This document shows, piece by piece, positions 8,549 through 17,287 of a stretch of 64,000 bases of DNA. Origin of the DNA: Paracoccus sp. M683 (lineage in GTDB: Bacteria; Pseudomonadota; Alphaproteobacteria; Rhodobacterales; Rhodobacteraceae). Numbering within the stretch: position 1 is the first letter of the stretch; each line of letters starts with the position of its first letter. The stretch lies in contig NZ_VKDF01000003.1 in assembly GCF_007096355.1 (NCBI RefSeq), forward strand, positions 124,001 to 188,000, in the 5' to 3' direction. The notes under the pieces are model-generated. The model did not search any database. It saw only the letters and a program-made list of their open reading frames with translations, and had not been told where the DNA came from. Both the position numbers and the translations under genes were made by a program.

Positions 8549-9994
8549 ATGCAGATGCCCACGCCCGATGCCGGCGTCATCGCCCGCCGCGACGCCATCA
8601 CCGCGCGGCTGCGCATCGCCTTGCCCGATGCGGTGATCGACGATCCTGCCGAAACCCGCGCCTATGAATGCGACGCGCTGTCGGCCTATCGCTGCCCGCC
8701 CTTGGCGGTGGTTCTGCCGCGCTCGACCGCCGAGGTTTCGGCGGTGCTGCGCATCTGCCATGACGAAGCTGTGCCGGTTGTGCCACGCGGGGCCGGCACC
8801 AGCCTTGCGGGCGGGTCGATGCCAACCGCCGATGCCGTGGTGATCGGCCTTGCCCGCATGACCGAGGTGCTGGAAATCAGCCCCGAGGACCGGCTGATCC
8901 GCGTCCAGACCGGGCGCACCAACCTGTCGGTCTCTGGCGCGGTGGACGGCTTGGGCTTTTTCTATGCACCCGATCCATCATCGCAGCTGGCTTGCGCCAT
9001 CGGCGGCAATATCGCGATGAACTCGGGCGGGGCGCATTGCCTGAAATACGGGGTCACGACCAACAATCTGCTGGGCGCGACCATGGTGCTGATGGATGGT
9101 TCCGTCGTGGAACTGGGCGGCCCGATGGGCGAGGCGGGCGGGTTGGACCTGCTGGGTGTGGTGTGCGGGTCCGAAGGCCAGCTTGGCATCGTGACCGAGG
9201 CCACGCTGCGCATCCTGCCCAAGCCGCCGGGCGCGCGGCCGGTGCTGATCGCCTTTGACGACAGCGAAACCGCGGGCGCCTGTGTGGCCGCCATCATCCG
9301 CGCCGGCATCCTGCCCGTCGCCATCGAATTCATGGACCGCCCCTGTATCCGCGCGACCGAGGCATTCGCCCATGCCGGCTATCCCGATTGCGAGGCGTTG
9401 CTGATCGTCGAGGTCGAGGGCACGCCCCCCGAGATCGACGAACAACTGGCCCTGATCCGCGACATCGCCATGCGCCACAAACCGCTGGAATTCCGCGAAT
9501 CCCGCAGCGAGGCCGAATCCGCCCGCATCTGGCTGGGTCGCAAATCGGCCTTTGGGGCCATGGGCCAGATCAACGACTATATGTGCCTTGACGGCACCAT
9601 CCCGGTTTCGGCCCTGCCAACGGTTCTGGCTCGCATTGGCGAGATGTCGCGCGAGGCGGGGCTGGGCGTCGCGAATGTGTTCCATGCAGGCGACGGCAAC
9701 ATGCATCCGCTGATCCTGTATAACGCCAATACGCCTGGCGATCTTGAAAAATGCGAGGCGCTTGGCGCTGACATCCTGCGTCTTTGCGTCGAGGTTGGCG
9801 GCTGCCTGACGGGCGAGCATGGCGTCGGCATTGAAAAGCGCGACCTGATGGATGTGCAGTTCGATGCTGCCGATATCGAGGCGCAGATGCGCGTCAAGGA
9901 TGTGTTCGACCCGCAATGGCTGCTGAATGCGGCCAAGGTGTTTCCGCTGGACGCATCCGCCAGCCGTCGCGAGGCCCGCCCCAATGCGGCCTGA
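8549..9994 (+). CDS. glcD: Glycolate oxidase subunit GlcD (FAD-linked)
   Basis: A 481-residue FAD-binding catalytic subunit of glycolate oxidase, which oxidises glycolate to glyoxylate and passes electrons on through GlcEF. The FAD_binding_4 domain spans about residues 50-190, with VPRGAGTSLAGG and GGNIAMNSGGAHCLKYG. The C-terminal oxidase domain contains NVFHAGDGNMHP and TGEHGVGIEK. The ATG at 8549 is preceded by GGAGGAGG. It overlaps glcE by 11 bases, which indicates translational coupling in a glcDEF operon. Confidence 0.93.
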   Translation: MQMPTPDAGVIARRDAITARLRIALPDAVIDDPAETRAYECDALSAYRCPPLAVVLPRSTAEVSAVLRICHDEAVPVVPRGAGTSLAGGSMPTADAVVIGLARMTEVLEISPEDRLIRVQTGRTNLSVSGAVDGLGFFYAPDPSSQLACAIGGNIAMNSGGAHCLKYGVTTNNLLGATMVLMDGSVVELGGPMGEAGGLDLLGVVCGSEGQLGIVTEATLRILPKPPGARPVLIAFDDSETAGACVAAIIRAGILPVAIEFMDRPCIRATEAFAHAGYPDCEALLIVEVEGTPPEIDEQLALIRDIAMRHKPLEFRESRSEAESARIWLGRKSAFGAMGQINDYMCLDGTIPVSALPTVLARIGEMSREAGLGVANVFHAGDGNMHPLILYNANTPGDLEKCEALGADILRLCVEVGGCLTGEHGVGIEKRDLMDVQFDAADIEAQMRVKDVFDPQWLLNAAKVFPLDASASRREARPNAA

Positions 9995-11021
9995 AACCGA
10001 ACAGGAACTGGCGGGGATGATCCGCGAGGCCGGCGAACCTCTTTCGATTACCGGCGGCGGCACGCGGCTGCATCCGGGCGAAGGGCAGGGCGCGCGGCTG
10101 GACATGACCGGACTGACCGGGATCACCCTTTATGAACCCGAGGCGCTGACGCTGGTGGTTCGGGCCGGCATGCCGCTGGATCAGGTTCAGGCGGCGCTGA
10201 AGGCAGAAAATCAGATGCTGGGTTTCGAACCTGATGCGCGGGCCGGTTCGACCATCGGGGGCGTGGTGGCGGCCAATGCGTCCGGGCCGCGCCGGGTGCA
10301 GGTCGGGGCCTGCCGCGATGCGCTGATCGGCGTCCGTTTTGTCGGCGGCGATGGTGCGGTGGTCAAGAATGGCGGGCGGGTGATGAAGAACGTCACCGGC
10401 TATGATCTGGCCAAGCTGATGGCGGGCAGCCGCGGCACGCTTGGCGCGCTGACCGAGGTGGCCTTTCGCACGACGCCCATTCCGCCGGTCACGCTGACGC
10501 TGTCGATCCCGGCGCTTGGTCCGGCTGCGGCAATCCCGGCCCTGACCGCCGCCCTGACCGGCCCTTACGAGGTTTCGGCGGCGGGTTGGCTGCCCGGCCA
10601 TGGTGCGGTGTTGCGGATTGAGGGGCTGGATGGTTCCGTCAAGATCCGCCGCAAGGCGCTGTTGCAACGGCTGGCGGGCTTTGGCGAGGTGGTCCATGCC
10701 AATGCCGATTGCTGGCGGCTGGCCCATCCGCGTGATCCGGCAGGTGGCGATCTGTGGCGGATCGTCTGCCGGCCCAGTGAGGCGCCGGCGCTGATTGCGG
10801 CTTTGCCGGACATCGCCGCGGTGGATTGGGGCGGCGCGCTGATCTGGGCGGTTCTGCCCGCGGGCACCATGCCGGCGCTGCCGCGGTTTTCGGGCCATGC
10901 GATGCGTGTCTCGGGCGATGCGCCCGCCTTGCTGCCTGCCGCCGATGCCGTGGCCGCCCGCTTGGCTGCCGGGCTGCGCCAGCGCCTCGACCCGCGCGCG
11001 ATCTTTCAGGGGATAGGCTGA
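9984..11021 (+). CDS. glcE: Glycolate oxidase subunit GlcE
   Basis: A 345-residue second FAD-binding-type subunit of glycolate oxidase. It aligns with the N-terminal FAD domain of GlcD (TGGGTRLHPG near residue 22; GSTIGGVVAANASGP near residue 90) but has a shorter C-terminal half, as is normal for GlcE. The start lies inside the end of glcD, and its stop abuts the glcF start with no gap. It is required for activity in the known E. coli system; the role here is inferred from the three-gene order. Confidence 0.92.
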   Translation: MRPETEQELAGMIREAGEPLSITGGGTRLHPGEGQGARLDMTGLTGITLYEPEALTLVVRAGMPLDQVQAALKAENQMLGFEPDARAGSTIGGVVAANASGPRRVQVGACRDALIGVRFVGGDGAVVKNGGRVMKNVTGYDLAKLMAGSRGTLGALTEVAFRTTPIPPVTLTLSIPALGPAAAIPALTAALTGPYEVSAAGWLPGHGAVLRIEGLDGSVKIRRKALLQRLAGFGEVVHANADCWRLAHPRDPAGGDLWRIVCRPSEAPALIAALPDIAAVDWGGALIWAVLPAGTMPALPRFSGHAMRVSGDAPALLPAADAVAARLAAGLRQRLDPRAIFQGIG

Positions 11022-12329
11022 ATGCAGACCAATTTCACCGAAGAACAGTTGAAGGATCCACAGATCGCGCGGTCGAACAAGGTGCTTCGCACCTGCGTTC
11101 ATTGCGGCTTTTGCACCGCGACCTGCCCCACCTATCAGGTGCTGGGGGATGAGTTGGACAGCCCGCGTGGCCGCATCTATCTGATGAAGGACATGCTGGA
11201 ATCCGGCCGTCCCGCAGATGCCAAGACCGCGCTGCATCTGGATCGCTGCCTTGGCTGCCTTGCTTGCATGACCACCTGCCCCTCGGGGGTGAATTATGCC
11301 CAGCTGATCGAACATGGCCGCGAACATGTCGAGAAAACCCTGCGCCGGCCCTGGCGCGACCGGGCGTTGCGCTGGATTCTGAAAGAGGTGATCCCGCATC
11401 AGCGCCGCTTTCGTCTGGCGCTGTTCGGCGCGAAACTGGCGCGGCCTTTCAGCCGCCTGATCCCCGATCAGCGTTTGCGCGCAATGATCGCCATGGCCCC
11501 GGCCAGCATCCCGCCTGTCAGCCGCAATGACGATGGCCAGACCTTTGCCCCGGTCGGTGAAAGGCGCGCCCGTGTCGCGCTGATGATCGGCTGCGCGCAA
11601 CGGGCGCTGGATACCGATATCAACGACGCCACCATCCGCCTTTTGCGCCGCGCCGGATGCGAGGTGGTGATCCCCGAACGCTTTGGCTGCTGCGGCGCGC
11701 TGACCCTGCATATGGGCCGTACCGATGACGCCAAGGCCAGCGCCCGCGACAGCATCCACCGCCTGCTTGCCGCCGAGCAGCAGGGCGGGCCGCTGGATGC
11801 GATCATCATCAACACTTCGGGCTGCGGCACGACGATCAAGGATTACGGCCACCTGTTCGAGGGCGATCCGATCGAGGCCGATGCAAAGCGCGTCTCGGGA
11901 CTGGCGCTGGATGTGACCGAGTTTCTGGAGCGTCATGGTCTGCCGCAGGGTCGGGCAAGCGGCCGTGTGGCCTATCACTCGGCCTGTTCGCTGCAACATG
12001 GCCAGCGGGTCAAGATGGCACCGAAAACCCTGTTGCAGCAGGTCGGGTTCACCGTGGTCGAGCCTGCCGATCCACATCTGTGCTGTGGCTCGGCCGGGAC
12101 ATACAACCTGTTGCAGCCCGAGATCTCGGGCGTGCTGCGCAGCCGCAAGGTCACCACGCTGGAGGCTACCGCCCCCGACATCATCGCGGCCGGCAATATC
12201 GGCTGCATGGTCCAGATCGGCGGGGGCACTGCGCTGCCGGTTATCCATACCGTGCAGCTGCTGGATTGGGCCACGGGCGGGCCGAAACCTGTGGCGCTGT
12301 ATCGTGCGGGGCTTGAAAAGGCCGGCTGA
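11022..12329 (+). CDS. glcF: Glycolate oxidase iron-sulfur subunit GlcF
   Basis: A 435-residue electron-transfer subunit. Two 4Fe-4S ligand sets are visible: Cys25, 28, 31 and 35 (CVHCGFCTATCP), and Cys76, 79, 82 and 86 (CLGCLACMTTCP). Two CCG domains follow, with CCGALTLHMG and CCGSAGTYN, as in heterodisulfide reductase-like proteins. It accepts electrons from GlcD and probably passes them to quinone. It is the last gene of glcDEF. Malate synthase G at 51646, elsewhere in the window, could consume the glyoxylate formed. Confidence 0.94.
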   Translation: MQTNFTEEQLKDPQIARSNKVLRTCVHCGFCTATCPTYQVLGDELDSPRGRIYLMKDMLESGRPADAKTALHLDRCLGCLACMTTCPSGVNYAQLIEHGREHVEKTLRRPWRDRALRWILKEVIPHQRRFRLALFGAKLARPFSRLIPDQRLRAMIAMAPASIPPVSRNDDGQTFAPVGERRARVALMIGCAQRALDTDINDATIRLLRRAGCEVVIPERFGCCGALTLHMGRTDDAKASARDSIHRLLAAEQQGGPLDAIIINTSGCGTTIKDYGHLFEGDPIEADAKRVSGLALDVTEFLERHGLPQGRASGRVAYHSACSLQHGQRVKMAPKTLLQQVGFTVVEPADPHLCCGSAGTYNLLQPEISGVLRSRKVTTLEATAPDIIAAGNIGCMVQIGGGTALPVIHTVQLLDWATGGPKPVALYRAGLEKAG

Positions 12330-12432
12330 CGATCCCAGCTTTGCTTCAAGGCCGGATGGCGGATCCGCACCGGCCCGATGCCCGCCCGGTTGCCGGGGGG
12401 CAATTGACGCATCGCTTTGAAAGGATGTCACA

Positions 12433-12888
12433 ATGCGTAACTTGGACCTGACGCCCCTTTACCGGGCCTCTGTCGGTTTTGACCGTATCGCAGATGCCAT
12501 GGACCGGGCGCTGACCAGCGATCTGGCCCAGACCAGCTATCCCCCCTATAACATCGAAAAGACCGGCGATAACGCCTATCGCATTTCGATCGCCGTGGCC
12601 GGTTTTGCCGCCGACGATCTGTCGGTCGAGGTTCGTGACGGTGCCGTCATCGTCTCGGCCCGCAAGGCCGAGGAAGAGGGCGAGCGAAAGTTCCTGCATC
12701 GCGGCATTGCCACCCGCGCCTTCGAGCGCAAGTTCACCCTGGCAGATCATGTCCGCGTCAGCGGCGCCAGCCATGTCGACGGCATGCTGCATGTCGATCT
12801 GGTGCGTGAGATCCCCGAGGCGCTGAAGCCCCGTCAGATCGCGATTGAAAAGCTGGACGGCCGCCGGGTCGAAAAGCTGGACGCCTGA
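12433..12888 (+). CDS. Small heat-shock protein, Hsp20/IbpA family
   Basis: A 151-residue alpha-crystallin-type holdase chaperone. The N-terminal LTPLYRASVGFDRI and YPPYNIEKTGDNAYRI match IbpA-type proteins, followed by the alpha-crystallin domain at about residues 40-130. The usual C-terminal I-x-I tail appears as QIAIEKL. It sits 103 bases after glcF, separate from that operon. I looked for a RpoH promoter or ROSE thermometer in the gap and could not make a convincing case for either. A strong hairpin follows the gene. Confidence 0.9.
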   Translation: MRNLDLTPLYRASVGFDRIADAMDRALTSDLAQTSYPPYNIEKTGDNAYRISIAVAGFAADDLSVEVRDGAVIVSARKAEEEGERKFLHRGIATRAFERKFTLADHVRVSGASHVDGMLHVDLVREIPEALKPRQIAIEKLDGRRVEKLDA

Positions 12889-12904
12889 GCTTTTGCGTCC
12901 CGCG

Positions 12905-12960
12905 ATGGCTGGGGGCTGTCTGCCCCCAGACCCCCGAGGATATTTTCGTGAAGAAGAAGG
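12905..12960 (+). terminator. Hairpin repeat acting as likely terminator after hsp20
   Basis: A perfect 8-bp stem (12909-12916 with 12922-12929, 5-base loop) is followed by CCCCCGAGGATATTTTC and a GAAGAAGAAGG tail. It lies between the convergent hsp20 and recR genes. The layout matches the element at 1379-1430, so it is both a dispersed repeat and a plausible terminator. Confidence 0.6.
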
Positions 12961-12989
12961 GGCGTGGCCGGTCGGCTGCGCCCTTTTCG

Positions 12990-13589
12990 TTACAGGCGGC
13001 GGCGGGCGCGCAGCGCGGCGGTGATTGTGCCGTCGTCGAGGTAATCCAGCTCGCCGCCAATGGGCACGCCCTGCGCGAGGCCCGTGACGGTGGTGCCGCT
13101 ACCTTCCAGCGCGTCGGCGATGTAATGGGCGGTGGTCTGACCATCGACGGTGGCGTTCAGCGCCAGAATGACCTCGGTGACGCGGTCGCGGGCGATGCGG
13201 TCGACCAGCGCAGGGATGCCCAGATCTTCGGGGCCGATTTCATCCAGCGCGGACAGCGTGCCGCCCAGAACGTGATAGCGGCCCTTGAAGGCATGGCCGC
13301 GTTCCAGTGCCCAAAGGTCAGCCACGTCCTGCACCACGCAGATCTCGCCCGTGGCGCGGGCGGGATCGGTGCAGATCGCGCATTCGTCGCGGTCGGTGAT
13401 GTTGCCGCAGGTCAGGCATTCGCGCGAATGGGTCGCGACACTGTCCAGCAGCTGCGACAGCTGTGCCATCTGCCCCGCACGCTTGCGGATCAGATGCAGC
13501 ACGATCCGGCGGGCAGAACGGGGGCCAAGTCCGGGCAGCCGCGCCATCAGCGCGATCAGTGCCTGGATATCGTCGCTGCCTTCAGCCAT
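12990..13589 (-). CDS. recR: Recombination protein RecR
   Basis: A 199-residue DNA repair protein that acts with RecF/RecO to load RecA at gaps. Visible parts: a helix-hairpin-helix ([16 protein letters not shown], about residues 15-30), a four-cysteine zinc finger ([16 protein letters not shown], about 58-73) and a Toprim domain with [13 protein letters not shown]. The length is normal. It follows ybaB in the widely conserved dnaX-ybaB-recR order, 21 bases downstream. Confidence 0.95.
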   Translation of the reverse strand: MAEGSDDIQALIALMARLPGLGPRSARRIVLHLIRKRAGQMAQLSQLLDSVATHSRECLTCGNITDRDECAICTDPARATGEICVVQDVADLWALERGHAFKGRYHVLGGTLSALDEIGPEDLGIPALVDRIARDRVTEVILALNATVDGQTTAHYIADALEGSGTTVTGLAQGVPIGGELDYLDDGTITAALRARRRL

Positions 13590-13610
13590 GATCGCAGACC
13601 ATCCGATGCC

Positions 13611-13955
13611 TCAGAAGGGCAGTTTCATATCAGCAGGCAGGCCAAGTTCCTGGCTGATACGCGCCATTTCCTGCTGCGTCCGGTCCTGTGCCCGGCGCTG
13701 TGCATCCTTGATCGCGGCAAGGATCAGGTCCTCGACCACCTCTTTTTCAGAGGCGACAAAGATCGAGGGGTCGATGTCCAGTGCCGTCAACTCGCCCTTG
13801 GCTGTTGCGGTGGCCTTGACCAGCCCGGCCCCGGCATCGCCGGTGACCGTGATCGCCGCAAGGTCGTCTTGCAGCTTTTGCATCTTTTCCTGCATGTCCT
13901 TGGCCGCCGCCATCATCTTGGCCATGTCGCCAAGACCGCCCAAACCTTTCAGCAT
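13611..13955 (-). CDS. ybaB: YbaB/EbfC family nucleoid-associated protein
   Basis: A 114-residue DNA-binding protein that acts as a dimer. The N-terminal helix with MAAAKDMQEKMQKLQDDLA and the central VTGDAGAGLVKATATAKGEL match the family closely. It lies between dnaX and recR, three bases after the dnaX stop, as in most bacteria. Confidence 0.94.
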   Translation of the reverse strand: MLKGLGGLGDMAKMMAAAKDMQEKMQKLQDDLAAITVTGDAGAGLVKATATAKGELTALDIDPSIFVASEKEVVEDLILAAIKDAQRRAQDRTQQEMARISQELGLPADMKLPF

Positions 13956-13958
13956 GTC

Positions 13959-15767
13959 CTAAACCTCGTCCTCGAAGGGGTCCCATTCCTCGACCTCGGC
14001 CAGAACGCCGCCGGTCGTCTCATGGGGTGATGTAGCCTCGGCATCGGCCGTTTCAACCGGCTCGGGAGCGGGGGGCGTGGTGATGGTGGTGATCCGGGCG
14101 CCGGGGAAGGCCGCGAACACCGCCTGAATCGTGGGGTTCCGCATTGCGTCGGCGCGGGCCTTTTCATCTTCGGCTGCGCGGATTTCCGCAATGGTCGGCG
14201 CGCCGCCCGTGTTGACGACGCTGACACCCCATCGCTGCCCGCCGGTCCAGCCGCGCAACCTTTCGGCAAGCCGTTGGGCCAGATCGCGGGGGGCATCGCC
14301 GCGCGGCTCGAACTCGATCCGGCCGGGGCCGTAGCGCACCAGCGCGACGTGCTTTTCCACCTGTGTCAGCAAGACCATGTCGCGCATCCGGGCGATCAGT
14401 TCGACCACCGCGGCGAAATCAGGGAAAGCCGCGAAAGCCTCGGGCGCGATGGCAAGGGCGGTTGCCTGACCCGAGGGCTGGACCGCGACCGGTGCCGGCC
14501 GGGCGGCAGCGCGCGGCGCCTGCATCGCAGGCGACGACCCAAGATTCTGGCCCCCGTTCTGACCGGGCGCGGCGGTCTGGGGCCGGGTGAACTCGCCCGC
14601 TGCCTGTGCCTGCTGGACCTTGCGGATCAGCGCCTCTGGATCGGGCAGGTCGGCGACATGGGTCAGACGGATCACGGCCATTTCGGCGGCCATCATCGCA
14701 TTGGGCGCCGCAGATACCTCTTCCAGCGCTTTCAGCAGCATCTGCCACAGCCGGGTCAGCACCCGCATCGGCAGTTTTTCCGCCAGATCCTTGCCGCGCG
14801 AGCGTTCGTCGGGCGACACGGTCGGGTCGTCGACGGCCTCGGGCGTGATCTTCACGATCGAGATCCAATGCGTGATCTCGGCCAGATCGCGCAGCACGGC
14901 GACCGGATCGGCGCCATCGGCATATTGCGCGCCCAGTTCCGCCAGCGCCGCTGCCGCGTCGCCGCGCAGGATCATCTCGAACAGGTCGATGACCCGGCCC
15001 CGGTCGGCCAGCCCCAGCATGGCGCGCACCTGATCGGCGGTGGTTTCGCCCGCGCCATGGCTGATCGCCTGATCCAGAAGGCTGGTCGCGTCGCGGGCGG
15101 ACCCTTCGGCCGCTCGGGTGATCAGCGCCAATGCGTCATCGGTGATTTGCGCGGTTTCGGCGGTCGCAATCTTGCGCAGCAGCGCGATCATCACCTCGGG
15201 TTCGATCCGGCGCAGATCGAAGCGCTGACAGCGTGACAGCACGGTGACGGGCACCTTGCGGATTTCCGTGGTGGCGAAGATGAATTTCACATGCGGGGGC
15301 GGCTCTTCCAGCGTCTTCAGCAGCGCGTTGAATGCGCTGGTCGACAGCATGTGAACTTCGTCGATGATATAGATCTTGTAGCGAGCGCTGGCCGCCCGGT
15401 AATGCACGCTTTCGATGATTTCGCGAATGTCGCCCACGCCGGTGCGGGATGCGGCGTCCATTTCCAGCACATCGACATGACGGCCCTCGCTGATCGCGAC
15501 GCAATGTTCGCATTTGCCGCAAGGCTCGGTCGTCGGGCCGCCATTGCCGTCGGGGCCGATGCAGTTCATGCCCTTGGCGATGATGCGGGCTGTGGTGGTC
15601 TTTCCCGTCCCGCGAATGCCCGTCATGATAAAGGCCTGCGCGATGCGGTCGGCGGCAAAAGCGTTCTTCAGGGTGCGCACCATCGCGTCCTGACCGACGA
15701 GGTCGGCAAAGGTCTCGGGCCGGTATTTTCGTGCCAATACCTGATAGGTCTGTTCGGTCTCGCTCAT
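13959..15767 (-). CDS. dnaX: DNA polymerase III subunit tau/gamma
   Basis: A 602-residue clamp-loader ATPase. The AAA+ domain spans about residues 1-240, with Walker A GIRGTGKTTTAR near residue 49, zinc-binding cysteines ending in CGKCEHC, Walker B IIDEVHML and the sensor region LKTLEEPPPHVKFIFATTE. The proline/alanine-rich linker and C-terminal part (about 385-602) are those of the tau form that binds the polymerase. I did not see a classical A6G slippery site. It is the first gene of dnaX-ybaB-recR. Confidence 0.95.
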   Translation of the reverse strand: MSETEQTYQVLARKYRPETFADLVGQDAMVRTLKNAFAADRIAQAFIMTGIRGTGKTTTARIIAKGMNCIGPDGNGGPTTEPCGKCEHCVAISEGRHVDVLEMDAASRTGVGDIREIIESVHYRAASARYKIYIIDEVHMLSTSAFNALLKTLEEPPPHVKFIFATTEIRKVPVTVLSRCQRFDLRRIEPEVMIALLRKIATAETAQITDDALALITRAAEGSARDATSLLDQAISHGAGETTADQVRAMLGLADRGRVIDLFEMILRGDAAAALAELGAQYADGADPVAVLRDLAEITHWISIVKITPEAVDDPTVSPDERSRGKDLAEKLPMRVLTRLWQMLLKALEEVSAAPNAMMAAEMAVIRLTHVADLPDPEALIRKVQQAQAAGEFTRPQTAAPGQNGGQNLGSSPAMQAPRAAARPAPVAVQPSGQATALAIAPEAFAAFPDFAAVVELIARMRDMVLLTQVEKHVALVRYGPGRIEFEPRGDAPRDLAQRLAERLRGWTGGQRWGVSVVNTGGAPTIAEIRAAEDEKARADAMRNPTIQAVFAAFPGARITTITTPPAPEPVETADAEATSPHETTGGVLAEVEEWDPFEDEV

Positions 15768-15835
15768 GCCTGCCCCGTTATTGCCGCGCCACCTTAGCGG
15801 GGCGGGCAGGGGGCGGCAACAGCGCGTCGAGGCGC

Positions 15836-16543
15836 CTATGCCGCCGCCAGCCCTGACAGCCGCCGATGCAGGTCGTCGCGGGCGACCGTGCTGCGGGGTC
15901 CGCCCATGACGACCGCGCCGCGTTCCAGAAGCGCGAAGCTGTCGCCAAGATCATAGGCGAAGTCGAAATACTGCTCGACCAGCACGATGGCCATGTCGCC
16001 CCTGTCGCGTAGCGCCGCGATGACGCGGCCGATCTGGGCGATGATATTGGGCTGAATGCCCTCGGTCGGCTCGTCCATCAGCAAGACGCGCGGCCGGATC
16101 ACCAAGGCGCGGGCGATGGCAAGCTGCTGTTGCTGCCCGCCTGACAGGTCGCCGCCGCGCCTATGCGCCATTTCGGCCAGCACCGGGAAGCTGTCATAAA
16201 TCTCATCGGGCACCCGCCTGTCTGCGCGTGGAAGGCAGCCAAAGCCGGTTTCCAGATTCTCGCGCACGGTCAGCATCGGAAAGATCGCGCGGCCCTGCGG
16301 AACATAGCCCACGCCGCGACGTGCCATGTCCTGCGCCGTGACCGCGCCCAGCTTTTCACCCATCAGGCGCAATTCGCCGCCCGAACGCGGATGCCGCCCC
16401 GCCAGCAGGTTCATCAGGCTGGTCTTGCCCACCCCGTTATTGCCCATGACACAGGTGACCTGACCCGGCTGTGCCGACAGGGACACCCCGTGCAAAATCT
16501 GCGAGCCGCCGTAATGCAGCGCGACGTTTTCAGCCTCGATCAT
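15836..16543 (-). CDS. urtE: Urea ABC transporter ATP-binding subunit UrtE
   Basis: A 235-residue ATPase of the branched-chain amino acid/urea transporter type (LivF-like). Walker A is GNNGVGKTS, the signature is LSGGQQQQLAIARAL, and Walker B is VLLMDEPTEGIQPN. The motif TEGIQPNI is typical of UrtE rather than LivF. It is the last gene of the urt operon, three bases after urtD. A loose inverted repeat (TTGCCGC at 15781-15787 with GCGGCAA at 15813-15819) lies between urtE and dnaX and might help end the urt transcript, but it has no T-tract. Confidence 0.92.
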   Translation of the reverse strand: MIEAENVALHYGGSQILHGVSLSAQPGQVTCVMGNNGVGKTSLMNLLAGRHPRSGGELRLMGEKLGAVTAQDMARRGVGYVPQGRAIFPMLTVRENLETGFGCLPRADRRVPDEIYDSFPVLAEMAHRRGGDLSGGQQQQLAIARALVIRPRVLLMDEPTEGIQPNIIAQIGRVIAALRDRGDMAIVLVEQYFDFAYDLGDSFALLERGAVVMGGPRSTVARDDLHRRLSGLAAA

Positions 16544-16546
16544 CTT

Positions 16547-17287
16547 TCATCGCCCCAGATACACTTCGATCACCTCGGGATTGGCGGATACGTGATCCAG
16601 CGATCCCTCGGCCAGAACCGCGCCCTGATGCAGCACGGTTACCCGGCAAGCCAGCCGGCGCACGAAATCCATGTCATGTTCCACCACGACCACAGCCCGC
16701 GTTTCAGCCAGACGGCGCAGCAGCGTGGTGGTCTGTTCGCGTTCGGCCAGGGTCATGCCGGCGGCGGGTTCATCGACCAGCAGCAGGCGCGGTTCCTGCG
16801 CCAGCAGCATGCCGATTTCCAGCCACTGCTTCTGGCCGTGGCTCAGTTCGCCCGCTTTGCGGGCCAGTTGATCGCCCAGGCCCACCTCGCTGGCCAGTTC
16901 CGCAATGCGCTGGCTGCTGTGTTCTGACGGTTTCCAGCGCAGCACCCTGAACGGGCCGCGCGGGGCCTTCAGCGCCATGGTCAGGTTGCCCGCGACCGAC
17001 TGATCCTCGAACACGGTGGGGCGCTGGAATTTGCGGCCCACGCCGGCACGGGCGATCTGTGCCTCGCTCAGCTTCAGAAGCGATTGCGATTTCTCGCCCC
17101 ACAGCACCTGCCCCTGATCGGGGCGGGTCTTGCCGGTGACGATATCCATGAAGGTGGTCTTGCCCGCGCCATTGGGGCCGATCACCGCACGCAATTCCCG
17201 CGCGCCAATGCTGAAGGACAGGTTGTTGATCGCCTTGAACCCGTCGAAGGATTTCGAGACGCCGGATACTTCCAGAAGCGCGGTCAT
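16547..17287 (-). CDS. urtD: Urea ABC transporter ATP-binding subunit UrtD
   Basis: A 246-residue LivG-like ATPase. Walker A is GPNGAGKTTFMD, the signature is LSHGQKQWLEIGMLLAQEP, and Walker B is LLLVDEPAAGM. The LSHGQKQWLEIGMLL form is a hallmark of UrtD. It overlaps urtC by four bases and precedes urtE by three, fitting a single transcript urtABCDE. Confidence 0.93.
   Translation of the reverse strand: MTALLEVSGVSKSFDGFKAINNLSFSIGARELRAVIGPNGAGKTTFMDIVTGKTRPDQGQVLWGEKSQSLLKLSEAQIARAGVGRKFQRPTVFEDQSVAGNLTMALKAPRGPFRVLRWKPSEHSSQRIAELASEVGLGDQLARKAGELSHGQKQWLEIGMLLAQEPRLLLVDEPAAGMTLAEREQTTTLLRRLAETRAVVVVEHDMDFVRRLACRVTVLHQGAVLAEGSLDHVSANPEVIEVYLGR

Noticed and set aside
12330..12432. RpoH promoter or ROSE thermometer before hsp20
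   Set aside because: No CTTGA...CCTATAT-like pair or ROSE-type GGCU/anti-ribosome-binding-site pairing could be made out.
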